Assembly: GCA_900541575.1 (NCBI GenBank)
Contig: UQKO01000042.1
Coordinates: 1 to 22,990, forward strand
Direction of reading: 5' to 3'
Source: an uncultured Prevotella sp.
GTDB taxonomy: Bacteria; Bacteroidota; Bacteroidia; Bacteroidales; Bacteroidaceae
Length of the DNA: 22,990 bases
Part shown: one piece after another, positions 4,549-15,000 of the stretch
Layout of the letters: each line of letters starts with the position of its first letter
Position numbering within the stretch: the stretch's first letter is position 1
Position numbers and translations under genes: made by a program
Notes under the pieces: generated by a model
Seen by the model: the letters and a program-made list of their open reading frames with translations, nothing else
Database searches by the model: none
What the model was told of the DNA's origin: nothing

Positions 4549-6483
4549 TTGAAATCCAAAATTCTTACATACCTATCCTCGCTCTGCTTTTCCCTATGCA
4601 GAATTGTGCTGAGTTTGACATTCCTATTCTCGGGATTTGTTAAGCTAGCCGACCCTATGGGCATGACTTTTAAGATCCACGCTTACACCACAGCCGTGGG
4701 GATTCACCTGAGCGAATATTCCTTACTCCTCGAATTTGCAGCAACTGCCCTTGGCACGTTGGAGTTCATCCTAGGTGTGTATCTGCTTTTAGGCATACAT
4801 CGACGTCTTACGACGCGTTGCCTAGCACTTTTCATGTTGTTATTTACAGCTATAACGGTATGGATTTATATTGTCAATCCCGTGTCGGACTGTGGATGCT
4901 TTGGCGATGCAATTAAGCTTACAAATGGGCAAACTCTTGTCAAGAATATAGTTCTTCTAGTCTGTGCGACTGTATTGGTATGGAGGCCACAGAAGCTCCG
5001 TCGCATCATCACAGCACGCAATTCGTGGATTGTATCTATCTATTCTTGGGTATATGCTATTTCGTTAGCACTCTATTCGCTACATTATCTGCCCCTACTC
5101 GACTTTACGCCTTATAAACCCGGAGCCAACATTCGAGCTGCATTCAGCGAAGAGCCTACCGAAGATGGAAATGTTAACAAATTAACCAATTTCTACCTAG
5201 CTGACCCACACACGCTAGACGACCGAACATTCGACATCTTACAGAACCAAGGCTACACTTTTTTACTCACCCTTCCTTCGGTTGAAGATGCGGACGACGG
5301 TTGCTGCGACCGCATCAACGATTTGTATGATTTTTGTCGAGATCATCAATATACATTCTATATGGCCACAGCATCTAGCAATGAGGCCATTTCCTCTTGG
5401 ATAGATCGCACAGGAGCCGCCTACCCCATCCTTCTAGGGGAAGATACGGAACTTAGCACCATGGTACGATCCAACCCAGGGCTACTATTGCTCCACGACG
5501 GACTAATTGTACAGAAATGGAGTAACAACAATCTCCCCGAGACGGATAATCTGAAGGACATCAGCGGAATCTTGTCCGCTACAAATACTCACCCATTGGG
5601 AAAGCTCATCCTGTGGTTTGTCATCCCACTACTCGTTATCGTAGTTCTCGACTCACTTTGGATAGGACACAAATTCTACAAACATCATATTTACGTAAAA
5701 CGTTTTAAACTCAAAAGAATCATGAGAAAGAAAATCGTTGCAGGTAACTGGAAAATGAACAAGAACCTGCAGGAGGGTATTGCTCTCGCAAAAGAACTCA
5801 ATGAAGTACTAACAGCTGACAAGCCCAACTGCGGTGTGATTATCTGCACTCCTTTCATTCATTTGGCTTCGGTTGCTGGCATCATCGACCAGAACATCAT
5901 CGGTCTTGGCGCTGAAAACTGCGCTGACAAGGTGAGCGGTGCCTATACAGGCGAAGTTTCTGCTGAAATGGTTAAGAGCACAGGTGCTAACTACGTGATC
6001 CTCGGTCACAGCGAACGTCGTGCTTACTATCACGAGACTCCCGAAATCTTGAAGGAGAAGGTAAAATTGGCTCTCGCCAACAACCTCGACGTTATCTTCT
6101 GCATCGGCGAAGTTCTCGAAGACCGCGAAGCTGGTAAGCAGAACGAGATCGTTAAGGCACAGCTCGAAGGCTCACTCTTCGACCTTACTGCCGAAGAATT
6201 CTCACACATCATCCTCGCTTACGAACCCGTATGGGCTATCGGTACAGGCAAAACTGCCACAGCCGACCAAGCTGAAGAGATGCACGCTTTCATCCGTCAG
6301 ACAATCGCCGACAAATTTGGCGCCGAAGCTGCTGAAAACGTTTCTATTCTCTATGGCGGTAGCTGCAAGCCTTCTAACGCAAAAGAGATTTTCTCTAAGG
6401 TCAACGTTGATGGTGGTTTGATTGGTGGTGCCGCTTTGAAGGCCGCCGATTTCAAGGGCATTATCGATGCTTGGAAAGCATAA
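4549..6483 (+). CDS. DoxX/BT_3928-type membrane protein fused in frame to triosephosphate isomerase
   Basis: One uninterrupted frame of 644 residues. Residues 1-391 are a BT_3928-type protein. Four DoxX/MauE-like membrane segments (about 12-32, 58-82, 90-110 and 129-145) have a DCGCFGD motif (114-120) between the third and fourth. A fifth segment follows (159-181), then a thioredoxin-like domain (about 190-345) without an intact CxxC, then a sixth segment (351-372) and a basic stretch KHHIYVKRFKLKR. Residues 392-644 are a complete triosephosphate isomerase. By the positive-inside rule the thioredoxin-like part is periplasmic and the isomerase cytoplasmic. The start is TTG at 4549, because no ATG precedes the first membrane segment and an in-frame stop lies at 4519-4521. 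In relatives these are normally two genes, as far as I recall. The joint could be real or an assembly error that removed a stop. Confidence 0.8.
   Translation: MKSKILTYLSSLCFSLCRIVLSLTFLFSGFVKLADPMGMTFKIHAYTTAVGIHLSEYSLLLEFAATALGTLEFILGVYLLLGIHRRLTTRCLALFMLLFTAITVWIYIVNPVSDCGCFGDAIKLTNGQTLVKNIVLLVCATVLVWRPQKLRRIITARNSWIVSIYSWVYAISLALYSLHYLPLLDFTPYKPGANIRAAFSEEPTEDGNVNKLTNFYLADPHTLDDRTFDILQNQGYTFLLTLPSVEDADDGCCDRINDLYDFCRDHQYTFYMATASSNEAISSWIDRTGAAYPILLGEDTELSTMVRSNPGLLLLHDGLIVQKWSNNNLPETDNLKDISGILSATNTHPLGKLILWFVIPLLVIVVLDSLWIGHKFYKHHIYVKRFKLKRIMRKKIVAGNWKMNKNLQEGIALAKELNEVLTADKPNCGVIICTPFIHLASVAGIIDQNIIGLGAENCADKVSGAYTGEVSAEMVKSTGANYVILGHSERRAYYHETPEILKEKVKLALANNLDVIFCIGEVLEDREAGKQNEIVKAQLEGSLFDLTAEEFSHIILAYEPVWAIGTGKTATADQAEEMHAFIRQTIADKFGAEAAENVSILYGGSCKPSNAKEIFSKVNVDGGLIGGAALKAADFKGIIDAWKA
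5722..6483 (+). CDS. tpiA: Triosephosphate isomerase (C-terminal part of the fused frame, possible internal start)
   Basis: Interconverts glyceraldehyde 3-phosphate and dihydroxyacetone phosphate in glycolysis and gluconeogenesis. From the internal ATG at 5722 it is 253 residues, the normal length for the family. Catalytic residues are all present: Lys11 in AGNWKMN, His96 in LGHSERR, and Glu168 in AYEPVWAIGTGKT, the last followed by the phosphate-gripping loop. The LYGGS and GLIGGAAL phosphate-binding motifs are also present. Codon choice shifts here towards the restricted set of highly expressed genes, compared with the membrane part upstream. The 20 nt before the ATG are A/T-rich without a Shine-Dalgarno, which is acceptable for Bacteroidota. 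A separate soluble enzyme made from this ATG, alongside the fusion, is therefore plausible but unproven. A long terminator hairpin follows the stop. Confidence 0.9.
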   Translation: MRKKIVAGNWKMNKNLQEGIALAKELNEVLTADKPNCGVIICTPFIHLASVAGIIDQNIIGLGAENCADKVSGAYTGEVSAEMVKSTGANYVILGHSERRAYYHETPEILKEKVKLALANNLDVIFCIGEVLEDREAGKQNEIVKAQLEGSLFDLTAEEFSHIILAYEPVWAIGTGKTATADQAEEMHAFIRQTIADKFGAEAAENVSILYGGSCKPSNAKEIFSKVNVDGGLIGGAALKAADFKGIIDAWKA

Positions 6484-6512
6484 CATTCTCCTCTCATAAG
6501 AACGAGATATCC

Positions 6513-6570
6513 ACACAAGATTGCGACCTATATATATTCATATAGGTTGTAATCTTGTGTTTGGATTTTC
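6513..6570 (+). terminator. Long terminator hairpin after tpiA
   Basis: A 21-bp stem pairs 6513-6533 with 6540-6560 around a 6-nt loop. Two positions are G-U pairs in plus-strand RNA and would be mismatches in minus-strand RNA, so it is built for the plus strand. It lies 29 nt after the stop and is followed by the U-rich TTGGATTTTC. It likely ends the DUF1599-DoxX-TIM transcript. A small 7-bp inverted repeat (6627-6633 with 6642-6648) lies further on, before the next gene. Confidence 0.75.
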
Positions 6571-6669
6571 ATAATCCAGCTTCCATTTATCATCTTTTTC
6601 TTGATTGTGGGAGTTGTTACTCACGAAAGTCAAATCATTTATTGACTTACAGCACATCATCACCTGAAA

Positions 6670-7341
6670 ATGAAACGAATTATCTTGTTACTCTGCGCTA
6701 CACTGTTTGCACTCTCCACTTATTCACAGAGCACTTATACAGAAAAACTACGCAAAAACGAGGCAGGAAAAGGGACTGTCGTTATCAGACAATCTGATGA
6801 GATTGAACGTATTGTCAATGGTACACAGAAGCCACGATCTGCTTCGAAGCTCTCCACTTCTACAACAAAGAACGATGCGTCTGCAAATAGTGGAAACACA
6901 AGTCATGCCTCGCATACTTCTGCCACGGCAACACATACATCTCATCCTTCTACAGACGCAAGCGAAAAGAAAGAAAGCGCGAGAAAGTCCTCGGAAAACA
7001 AGAGCAAACCAACGCAGAAGCACAACACGGCAAGCGACACATCGTCTGGCCACAGATACATATCACGTGCTCGCCATAAAGCACGCGGATTCCGCATTTG
7101 CATTTTTACAGGCGGCAACTCACGCGCCGATAAGATAAAAGCAATTCAGATGGGTAATAAATGCAGAGAGAAATTTAGAGAATTAGCAGTTTACCCAAGT
7201 TTTGAAGCTCCACGATGGGTGACTCACGTGGGTGACTTCAAAACTCGACAAGAGGCTCAGAAGTATGTTGTGCGCATCCGTCGCGCCCACATTTCCTATG
7301 AAGTCCGCATTGTTGCTAGTGAAGTAAACATCCCTAACTAA
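6670..7341 (+). CDS. SPOR-domain protein, exported
   Basis: A 223-residue exported protein. Residues 1-20 are a signal peptide (MKR, a hydrophobic core, then STYSQ). Residues 21-50 may be a short folded segment. Residues 53-137 are a low-complexity linker rich in Ser, Thr, Lys, His and Ala. Residues 139-217 form a SPOR domain: GFRICIFTGGNSRADK opens it, and WVTHVGDFKTRQEAQKYV matches the second-strand and helix motif. SPOR domains bind denuded peptidoglycan glycans, often at division sites, so a cell-wall role is likely but not shown here. There is no lipobox. It lies 59 nt before folE on the same strand, probably co-transcribed. No clear promoter was found between the upstream terminator and its ATG. 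Confidence 0.85.
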   Translation: MKRIILLLCATLFALSTYSQSTYTEKLRKNEAGKGTVVIRQSDEIERIVNGTQKPRSASKLSTSTTKNDASANSGNTSHASHTSATATHTSHPSTDASEKKESARKSSENKSKPTQKHNTASDTSSGHRYISRARHKARGFRICIFTGGNSRADKIKAIQMGNKCREKFRELAVYPSFEAPRWVTHVGDFKTRQEAQKYVVRIRRAHISYEVRIVASEVNIPN

Positions 7342-7400
7342 CTCTACTCACAAGCTACACACAAAATCCAAGAGACTCCTATATATAAATATATAAGCAC

Positions 7401-7970
7401 ATGGAAACCGATAAGTTAGAAGCTTTACAATACCACTATCATGAAATCCTCAATCTTTTGGGCGAGGATGCCGAAAGAGAAGGATTACTCAAGACACCAC
7501 TCCGTGTGGCCAAAGCCATGCAGACACTCACACGCGGCTATCAAATGGATGCCTGCGCGGTGCTCAATTCGGCCAAATTTAATGAGCCATACAAGCAGAT
7601 GGTCATCGTAAAAGATATTAGATTTTATTCCCTTTGCGAACACCATATGTTACCCTTCTACGGCAAAGTTCACGTAGCTTATATTCCCAATGGCTACATC
7701 ACAGGATTGTCTAAACTAGCCCGTGTGGTAGATATTTACTCTCATCGTCTCCAGGTACAAGAGCGTATGACTATGCAGATTAAAGATTGCATTCAAGAAG
7801 CGCTCGCTCCGCAAGGTGTCATGGTCATGGTAGAAGCCAAGCATATGTGCATGCAAATGCGTGGAGTTGAAAAAGACAACTCTGTCACAGTAACCACCGA
7901 CTTTAGCGGCATCTTTGCGGAAGATCCGCAAAAAAGAGAAGAATTCTTGAAGGCTGTAGAAAAACTTTAA
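7401..7970 (+). CDS. folE: GTP cyclohydrolase I
   Basis: Cytoplasmic enzyme that turns GTP into 7,8-dihydroneopterin triphosphate, the first step of folate (and pterin) synthesis. The 189 residues are a normal length for the bacterial enzyme. The zinc-binding and catalytic motif SLCEHHMLPF (77-86) supplies Cys79 and His82, and the third zinc ligand is Cys150 in HMCMQMRGV (148-156). Other signatures are GLLKTPLRVAKAM (28-40), YIPNGYITGLSKLARVVD (94-111) and the final TTDFSGIF. It follows the SPOR gene by 59 nt, in an A/T-rich gap with a run of alternating T and A. A candidate terminator lies about 67 nt after it. No other folate gene is nearby. Confidence 0.96.
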   Translation: METDKLEALQYHYHEILNLLGEDAEREGLLKTPLRVAKAMQTLTRGYQMDACAVLNSAKFNEPYKQMVIVKDIRFYSLCEHHMLPFYGKVHVAYIPNGYITGLSKLARVVDIYSHRLQVQERMTMQIKDCIQEALAPQGVMVMVEAKHMCMQMRGVEKDNSVTVTTDFSGIFAEDPQKREEFLKAVEKL

Positions 7971-8036
7971 GGATTTACGGCTCAATTTGAGTAAGGAGAT
8001 TAAAAGATGTTTTAGATACAACGTATTACGCGTTGA

Positions 8037-8062
8037 CGAAAGAAGAGAATACGATTCTTTCG
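8037..8062 (+). terminator. Candidate terminator after folE
   Basis: An 8-bp perfect stem (8037-8044 with 8055-8062) surrounds a 10-nt loop and is followed by GACATTTTC. A second small stem, CAACG (8020-8024) with CGTTG (8031-8035), lies just before it. The U-run is weak. The rest of 7971-8262 shows no gene. A 5-bp inverted repeat and a poor -7 candidate (TAAGATTTG, one base too long) lie upstream of ruvA. Confidence 0.4.
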
Positions 8063-8262
8063 GACATTTTCTATGATATTGCCAACACAAACACACATTA
8101 CTCTAGAGGAAACTTAACAAACATATTATTCCTATCCTAATTTCCTAACCAACAGAAATTGCAGTCCTTCCGTACCTAAGATTTGTAAGAAAATGCCTTA
8201 GAGGAACAATAAGCATTGACTATCCTATAATAAAAGGACGAACATTCCGTTATATCAAAGCT

Positions 8263-8868
8263 ATGATTGAATATATCAAAGGAACCGTAGAAGACCTCAT
8301 GCCCACCCAAACAGTCATCGAAACAAGCGCTGGCGTAGGCTACGGACTCGGTATTACACTCAATACATATACCGCCATCCAAGGTAAAGAACGAGCCAAG
8401 CTCTATGTGCATGAGGTGATTCGCGAAGATGCCTATCTACTCTTCGGATTTGCCACGAAGATAGAACGTGACCTTTTCCAAGTTTTGCTTAGCGTTTCAG
8501 GCATTGGCGGACAGACAGCTCGCATGATTCTGTCAGCATTTACACCCGCCGATTTAGCAAATATTGTACAGACCGAAGACGTACGTTCGCTCAAAAGCGT
8601 GAAAGGCATCGGCCCCAAAGCTGCACAACGAATCATTGTAGAATTAAAGGATAAAATCACACCTTTCATGAGCTCATCGAGTGGTGCCAATACATCTGCA
8701 GATGGCGGACTGGCAATATCTTCGGCCGTTGTCGACGAGGCTGTACAAGCACTTGCTGTACTGGGATTCTCTCCTGCTCCTACGCAAAAAGTTGTCATGC
8801 AGATAATAAAGGAAACTCCCGAACTTCCTGTAGAAGGCATTATCAAGAAAGCATTGAAAATGCTTTAG
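8263..8868 (+). CDS. ruvA: Holliday junction branch migration protein RuvA
   Basis: DNA-binding subunit of the RuvAB complex. It forms tetramers on Holliday junctions and loads the RuvB motor. The 201 residues are a typical length. Domain I (1-65, starting MIEYIKGTVE) is the OB-fold. Domain II holds two helix-hairpin-helix motifs, LLSVSGIGGQTARMIL (75-90) and LKSVKGIGPKAAQRIIVEL (110-128). A flexible Ser/Gly linker (135-152) leads to domain III (153-201), which contacts RuvB. The ATG is preceded by an A/T-rich sequence with no clear Shine-Dalgarno. sprA follows after 153 nt on the same strand. A ruvA neighbour of sprA/sov is a familiar arrangement in Bacteroidota, including P. gingivalis as I recall. 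Confidence 0.96.
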   Translation: MIEYIKGTVEDLMPTQTVIETSAGVGYGLGITLNTYTAIQGKERAKLYVHEVIREDAYLLFGFATKIERDLFQVLLSVSGIGGQTARMILSAFTPADLANIVQTEDVRSLKSVKGIGPKAAQRIIVELKDKITPFMSSSSGANTSADGGLAISSAVVDEAVQALAVLGFSPAPTQKVVMQIIKETPELPVEGIIKKALKML

Positions 8869-8961
8869 AAAAAAAGCGCAAACTTGGGAAAAATATATAC
8901 AAACGTTTCCATGATTCACAAGCATCTGTAAGAATTATAGTAACAATAACAGAAACTACAT

Positions 8962-8989
8962 AGATAGTTACGCATATTTTATACTATCT
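8962..8989. promoter_or_regulatory. Small inverted repeat upstream of sprA
   Basis: AGATAGT (8962-8968) and ACTATCT (8983-8989) form a 7-bp inverted repeat with a 14-nt spacer, 32 nt before the sprA start. It could be a binding site or a weak hairpin. No full TAnnTTTG promoter is visible between ruvA and sprA. Confidence 0.25.
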
Positions 8990-9021
8990 GGATTTCCCTT
9001 ACGTCCATTTCTTCATCCAAA

Positions 9022-12000
9022 TTGAAAAGTTTTCTCTACATATCACTCGTTATTCTAGCGTCCATCTGCGTGGGAGCTAGTCAGGCTGCATACAACCGCA
9101 TGTCCCATACGGCATATCCATCAGTCCCCACACAAGCCGAGAGCAGAAATAGAGCATTCACAACAGATAACAACATCCTCGAGCAATCCGACACGCTTCC
9201 CCACGTAAAGAAAACTTCCATCACAACATTAGCAGATACTGCCAAAGCGGCCATTGACTTAAAAGATCCCGACAACATCCACACAGAGGGAGAATACAAT
9301 GACGCAACGGGTGGCTATTACTTAGGTACGAAATTGGGCGACGAATACCTTTCCACTCCTTTCTCGCTTACCTGGGAAGAGTATCAAGACTTGATGCTTA
9401 AACGATCCATTGCCGACTATTATCGCAATAAAAACGCACAGGAATTTAAAGCTAAGGGAAAAGATAAATTCGACTTTACAGATATGCACTTCGACCTCGG
9501 CCCAATGAATAAGATCTTTGGTCCTGGAGGTGTTCGTATCAAGACACAAGGCTCTGCCGAACTGAAGATTGGAGCCAACACACGCTTTACCGACAATCCG
9601 AGCCTTTCGGAGCGCAATCGCAAAGTGTTTGGTTTCGATTTCGATGAGAAAATCAATCTGAGTCTCAACGGTAAAGTGGGTGATAAAGTCAACATGGACT
9701 TTAACTATAATTCGGAAGCTACTTTCGACTTTGACACGCAAAATCTCAAGCTTCGCTATGAGGGGAAAGAGGACGAAATCATCAAACTCGTAGAGGCTGG
9801 CAATGTGAGTATGCCCACCAATTCATCGCTTGTCCGTGGAGCCTCTTCCCTCTTTGGTGTACGTACAGATATGCAGTTTGGCAAGCTAAAGCTATCCACA
9901 GTCGTAGCCCAGAAGAAATCGTCAAGTTCATCAGTTAGTTCCAAAGGAGGAAGCCAACTGACAAATTTTGAATTCTCGGCCGATGCTTACGACGAGAATC
10001 GCCATTTCTTCTTGTCCCACTATTTCCGTGATCACTACGATGACAACATGAAGCAATTGCCCAACATCACATCGGGCATCACCATTAAGCGTATCGAAGT
10101 ATGGGTCACCAACAAGACGGGAGCCACCACCGACACACGTAACATCGTAGGTTTTACCGACCTTGCCGAGCACTCCCATATCAGCAATCCACAATGGGTA
10201 GCCACTGGCACAGACGTTCCCTCCAATGCTTCCAATAATCTGTACAGTTCTCTTAATTCCTCACTCGCAGCTGCTCGTGACATTTCTTCAACCACGCCCA
10301 CACTTGATGGAGCGGGACTTGTTGGAAGTGTTGACTATGAGAAACTTGAATCAGCTCGAAAACTTTCTAGTTCCGAATATACGCTCAACACTTCGTTGGG
10401 CTATATCTCGTTGAAGCAGGCTCTACAGACCGACCAAGTACTTGCCGTAGCCTATGAGTATACTTACAAAGGGCAGACCTATCAAGTAGGTGAATTTGCC
10501 ACCGACAGAAAGGATAATCAAGAAGCACTTTTCTTGAAAGCACTGAAGAATACGGCGTGCACTCCCACCATGGGCAATTGGGACTTGATGATGAGAAATG
10601 TATACTCTCTAGGTGCCACCTCTGTGCAAAAAGATAAGTTTAAACTTGACATCAAACTTCTCTCTGACACCTCGGGCGTATATATCAGCTATATTCCCGA
10701 ACCAGGCATTAAGGATAAGAAGATTCTTACCCTTGTTGGGCTCGACCGCCTTGACAATAACAACAAGATTGGGGCTAACGGCACCTTCGACTACGTAGAA
10801 GGATATACAATTGACGCTTCAAGCGGACGTGTATTCTTCCCCGTCGTTGAACCTTTTGGTTCTTCGCTTGCAAAAGCTATTGGTAATGAGGCTATTGCAA
10901 ACAAATATATATTCCAAGAGTTATACGACTCTACGCGTACTGTAGCCAAACAAATTGCCGAAAAAAATAAATTCATAATTACAGGTCAATACAAGGCCAC
11001 ACGCAATGATGAGATTCAGCTTGGAGCCATGAATATCCCTCGTGGTTCGGTGGTAGTCACAGCAGGAGGACAAACCTTGATGGAGGGATCTGACTATACA
11101 GTAGATTACAACTCGGGAGTTGTAAGAATCCTTAATAAGAGCATTCTTGATGCGGGCACTAACGTCAACGTGAGTTTGGAAAGCAATACCGACTATGGCA
11201 TGCAACGAAAGACGATGTTTGGAATGAATTTTCAGTATGATTTCTCCAAGGATTTCCAACTAGGAGGTACTTTTATGCACCTTGGAGAAAAGCCCCTCAC
11301 CACCAAAGTCGCCATGGGTTCTGAGCCACTAAATAATACGCTTTGGGGGCTTAACATGTCATGGAAAAAACAGAGTCAGCGCCTTACGGATTGGATAAAT
11401 AAGATTCCGTTTATTAACTGCAGTGCGCCCTCAAGCATTAATTTCACAGCCGAATTTGCACAACTTATTGCAGGTAAGAGCCAAGGCGCACAAGGCAATG
11501 CCTCCTACATTGACGATTTCGAAAACTCTAAGAGCGAAATAGATATCTCCAATCCTAAAGAATGGACACTATCGAGCGTTCCTTCCATGTTCCCCGAAGC
11601 GAAATATACCAACGACGTGCGCTATGGCTACAATCGCGCCTTATTAGCTTGGTATTACATTGATCCTCTCTTTACACGTCGTTCTTCCAATCTTACTCCA
11701 AGCCACATCAAGAATGATTTAGCACAACTCTCCGATCCCGACGTACGTGAAGTCTATAAGAGCGAGCTCTTCCCCAACAAGAGCATCAACATGCAGGAAT
11801 CCAACACGCTCAACGTGCTCAACCTAGCTTACTATCCCAACGAACGTGGTCCTTACAATCTCGACCCCTCGCTCGATACACGCGGTCATTTGCTCAACCC
11901 TTCTACTCGCTGGGGCGGTATGATGCGCCGTCTCGAAACGTCCGACTTTGAAGCAGCCAATATCGAATACATCGAATTTTGGATGCTCGACCCCTTTATC

Positions 12001-15000
12001 AAAGCACGCCAAGCAGGAACGACATTCAGTGGTGATCTCTATTTCAACCTTGGCGAAATCAGCGAAGACATTCTAAAGGACGGAAAGAAATTCTACGAAA
12101 GCGGTTTACCCATTGATGACGATCCTACACAATATACCGAAACTATATGGGGGCGCGTTCCCACACAAAACACAGTAACCTATGCTTTCAACACTTCTAG
12201 CGGATCACGTGCCAAGCAAGACGTAGGCTACAATGGACTTAGTTCTGAGCAAGAGCGCACCTATCCTGCCTATGCAGCATTTCTTTCGGCCATACAATCG
12301 AAAGTAAGTCCTGAGGTTTACGATTCTATTTTACAGTCACCCTCTGCCGACAAATACCACTACTTCCGCGGATCTGACTACGATAATCAGCAACTTTCCA
12401 TCTTAGACCGCTACAAGCGTATTAACAATCCTAACGGGAACTCGGTAGATGCAGAAAACTCTCCCGAAAAATACAGCACGGCTTACAAGACGCAACCCGA
12501 TGTAGAAGACATCAACCAAGACTTCACACTCAACGAATACGAAAAGTACTACCAGTATCATGTGCGCATTGCCGAAAATGCAATGCAAGTGGGTCAGAAC
12601 TATATTGTCGATAAGCGTGTAGCTTCTCAAAAAACTCGTGACGGACAAACCAAGGAATACACGTGGTATCAATTCCGCATCCCCGTAGACCAATACGAAA
12701 AGCGCGAGGGCGGCATTTCCGACTTCTCTTCTATCCGCTTCATGCGTATGTTCATGACGGGATTTGAAAAGCCGGTTGTACTGCGTATGGCTACACTCAA
12801 TCTCGTGCATGGCGAATGGCGTTCCTATGAGCAAGCACTCTATCAAGGGAAAGCCCCCGAAGCCAGTGGTACGTTGGAAGTAAGCGCTGTCAACTTTGAA
12901 GAGAACAATGCTAAGGAGCCTGTCAACTACATCATGCCCCCTGGCATCAGTCGTGTAGTCGACCCTGGCCAGACACAGATTCTCCAAAACAACGAACAAG
13001 CGCTCTCGCTCACAGTGAAACAACTCGGAAGTGGCGATGCACGTGCCGTATACAAGAACACCAATCTCGACTTACGCCGTTATAAACATCTTCAAATGTT
13101 TACGCACGCTAACTCGTTGATTGGCGAAACGCCTGTAGAAGATGGGCAAGCCTCTATTTTCATCCGCCTAGGTTCTGACTATAAGAACAATTTCTATGAA
13201 TACGAGATTCCTCTAAGAATCACTCCCGATGGGAAATATGCTGACAACACGAGCAGTGCACGCATCGTATGGCCCGACGACAACATGCTTGACATCGACC
13301 TATCGCTTCTCACACAGGCAAAGACTAATCGCAACAAACAAAAGGCTTTGGGCTTGACTTCATACAACAAGCTCTATTCTGAGTATGATGCCAACAAGCC
13401 TGCAAATAAAATTAGTGTGATGGGCAATCCATCACTAGGCGAAGTACGCACCATTATGATTGGTGTGCGTAATAACTCCCGTACTATCCAAAATGTAGAA
13501 GTATGGGCCAACGAACTGCGCCTACAACAATTCACGAATAAAGGTGGTTGGGCGGCTCAATCACAACTCAATATTCAACTTTCCGACTTGGCTACTGTCA
13601 ATCTTACGGGACACATCGAGACAGAAGGTTTCGGCGGATTAGAAGAAACCGTAAGCCAGCGTCGTGACAACAATCTATATGAGTATTCTGTCACAACAAA
13701 CGTCAATGCGGGCAAATTCCTTCCCGAAAAGGCAAAGGTCAATGTACCCATCTACTATTCCTACTCTAAACAACGCACCTCTCCACGATACAATCCGCTC
13801 GATACGGATACAGAACTAAAGGATGCGCTTGATGCTTTGCCCACAAAGGCCGATAAAGACTCACTAAAAGACATTGCCGAAAACGTGGTTATCAATAAGA
13901 ACTTCAGCATTTCTGGAGCTCGTGTCAACATCGCCACAAAAGCTCATCCCATGCCTTACGATCCGGCAAACTTCACTTTCGGCTACGCTTTCTCTTCGCG
14001 CAACACCACAGGAGAGACTACCGCTTGGGAGAAGTCACAGAATTGGAAATATTCATTCAACTATAATTGGTCGACCAACTTTAAGGCGTTCGAGCCATTT
14101 AAGAAGTCTAAAAGCAAGTCGAAGTGGTTCCGCATTCTGAAAGATCAGAGTTTTAACTACCTGCCACAAAATATTGGCTTCAACTCTGATATTTCACGCA
14201 CATATTACGAATTTCAAGAACGCGACATTGAGAATCTCAACAACACATCTCTACCACTCAGTTGGTCGAGTGATTTCCTATGGAATCGTTCTTTCCAATT
14301 GCGTTGGGACTTAACCAAAAATATTCACGCCAACTTCTCTTCGGGAACAAATGCCGAAGTAGAACAGCCCTACACGGCTGTCAACAAAGACCTCTACCCC
14401 GATCGCTACACAGCATGGAAAGACTCTGTATGGCAAAGTATCAAGCACTTAGGACGACCTCTTTCATATCAACAAAACTTCGACTTCTCTTGGAAACTTC
14501 CGCTCAATAAGTTACCTCTTTTCGATTGGCTCACAGCCGATGCATCATTCAATTCCACCTACAATTGGGCACGTGGTTCAGAACTTCAAGATGGCTCCAC
14601 CTTGGGCAACACCATCAACAACTCACGCAACATCACGGGGAATGGACGCATCAACTTTGAGACGCTATACAATCATAGTGCATTCCTCAAGAAAGTAAAC
14701 AGAAAATACGCGCAAACGCCAAAAGAAAAGAAAAAGGACGAGAAGAAAAACTTCCAAAAGGAACTCCAACTAAAGGCAGACACCACGCAGACGCTCACAC
14801 ACAATCAGCACTCAAAAAATCTACGTGTCACGGCTTTGCGTCCTGATGGATCTCGTTACCCTATCCGTTACAAAGTAGTAGACAACAACAAGATTCTCAT
14901 CCTTTCGCAAGACACAGCAAAGATTAAGCTTACCATTTCTCCGAAGAAACGCAAAGAAGACCAAGGATGGTACAAAGCCTTACAGATGGGCACACGTTTC

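Noticed and set aside
12403..13023. A 206-residue minus-strand frame inside sprA
   Set aside because: It is a shadow of the sprA frame, which is continuous and recognisable throughout; no promoter or start signal supports it.
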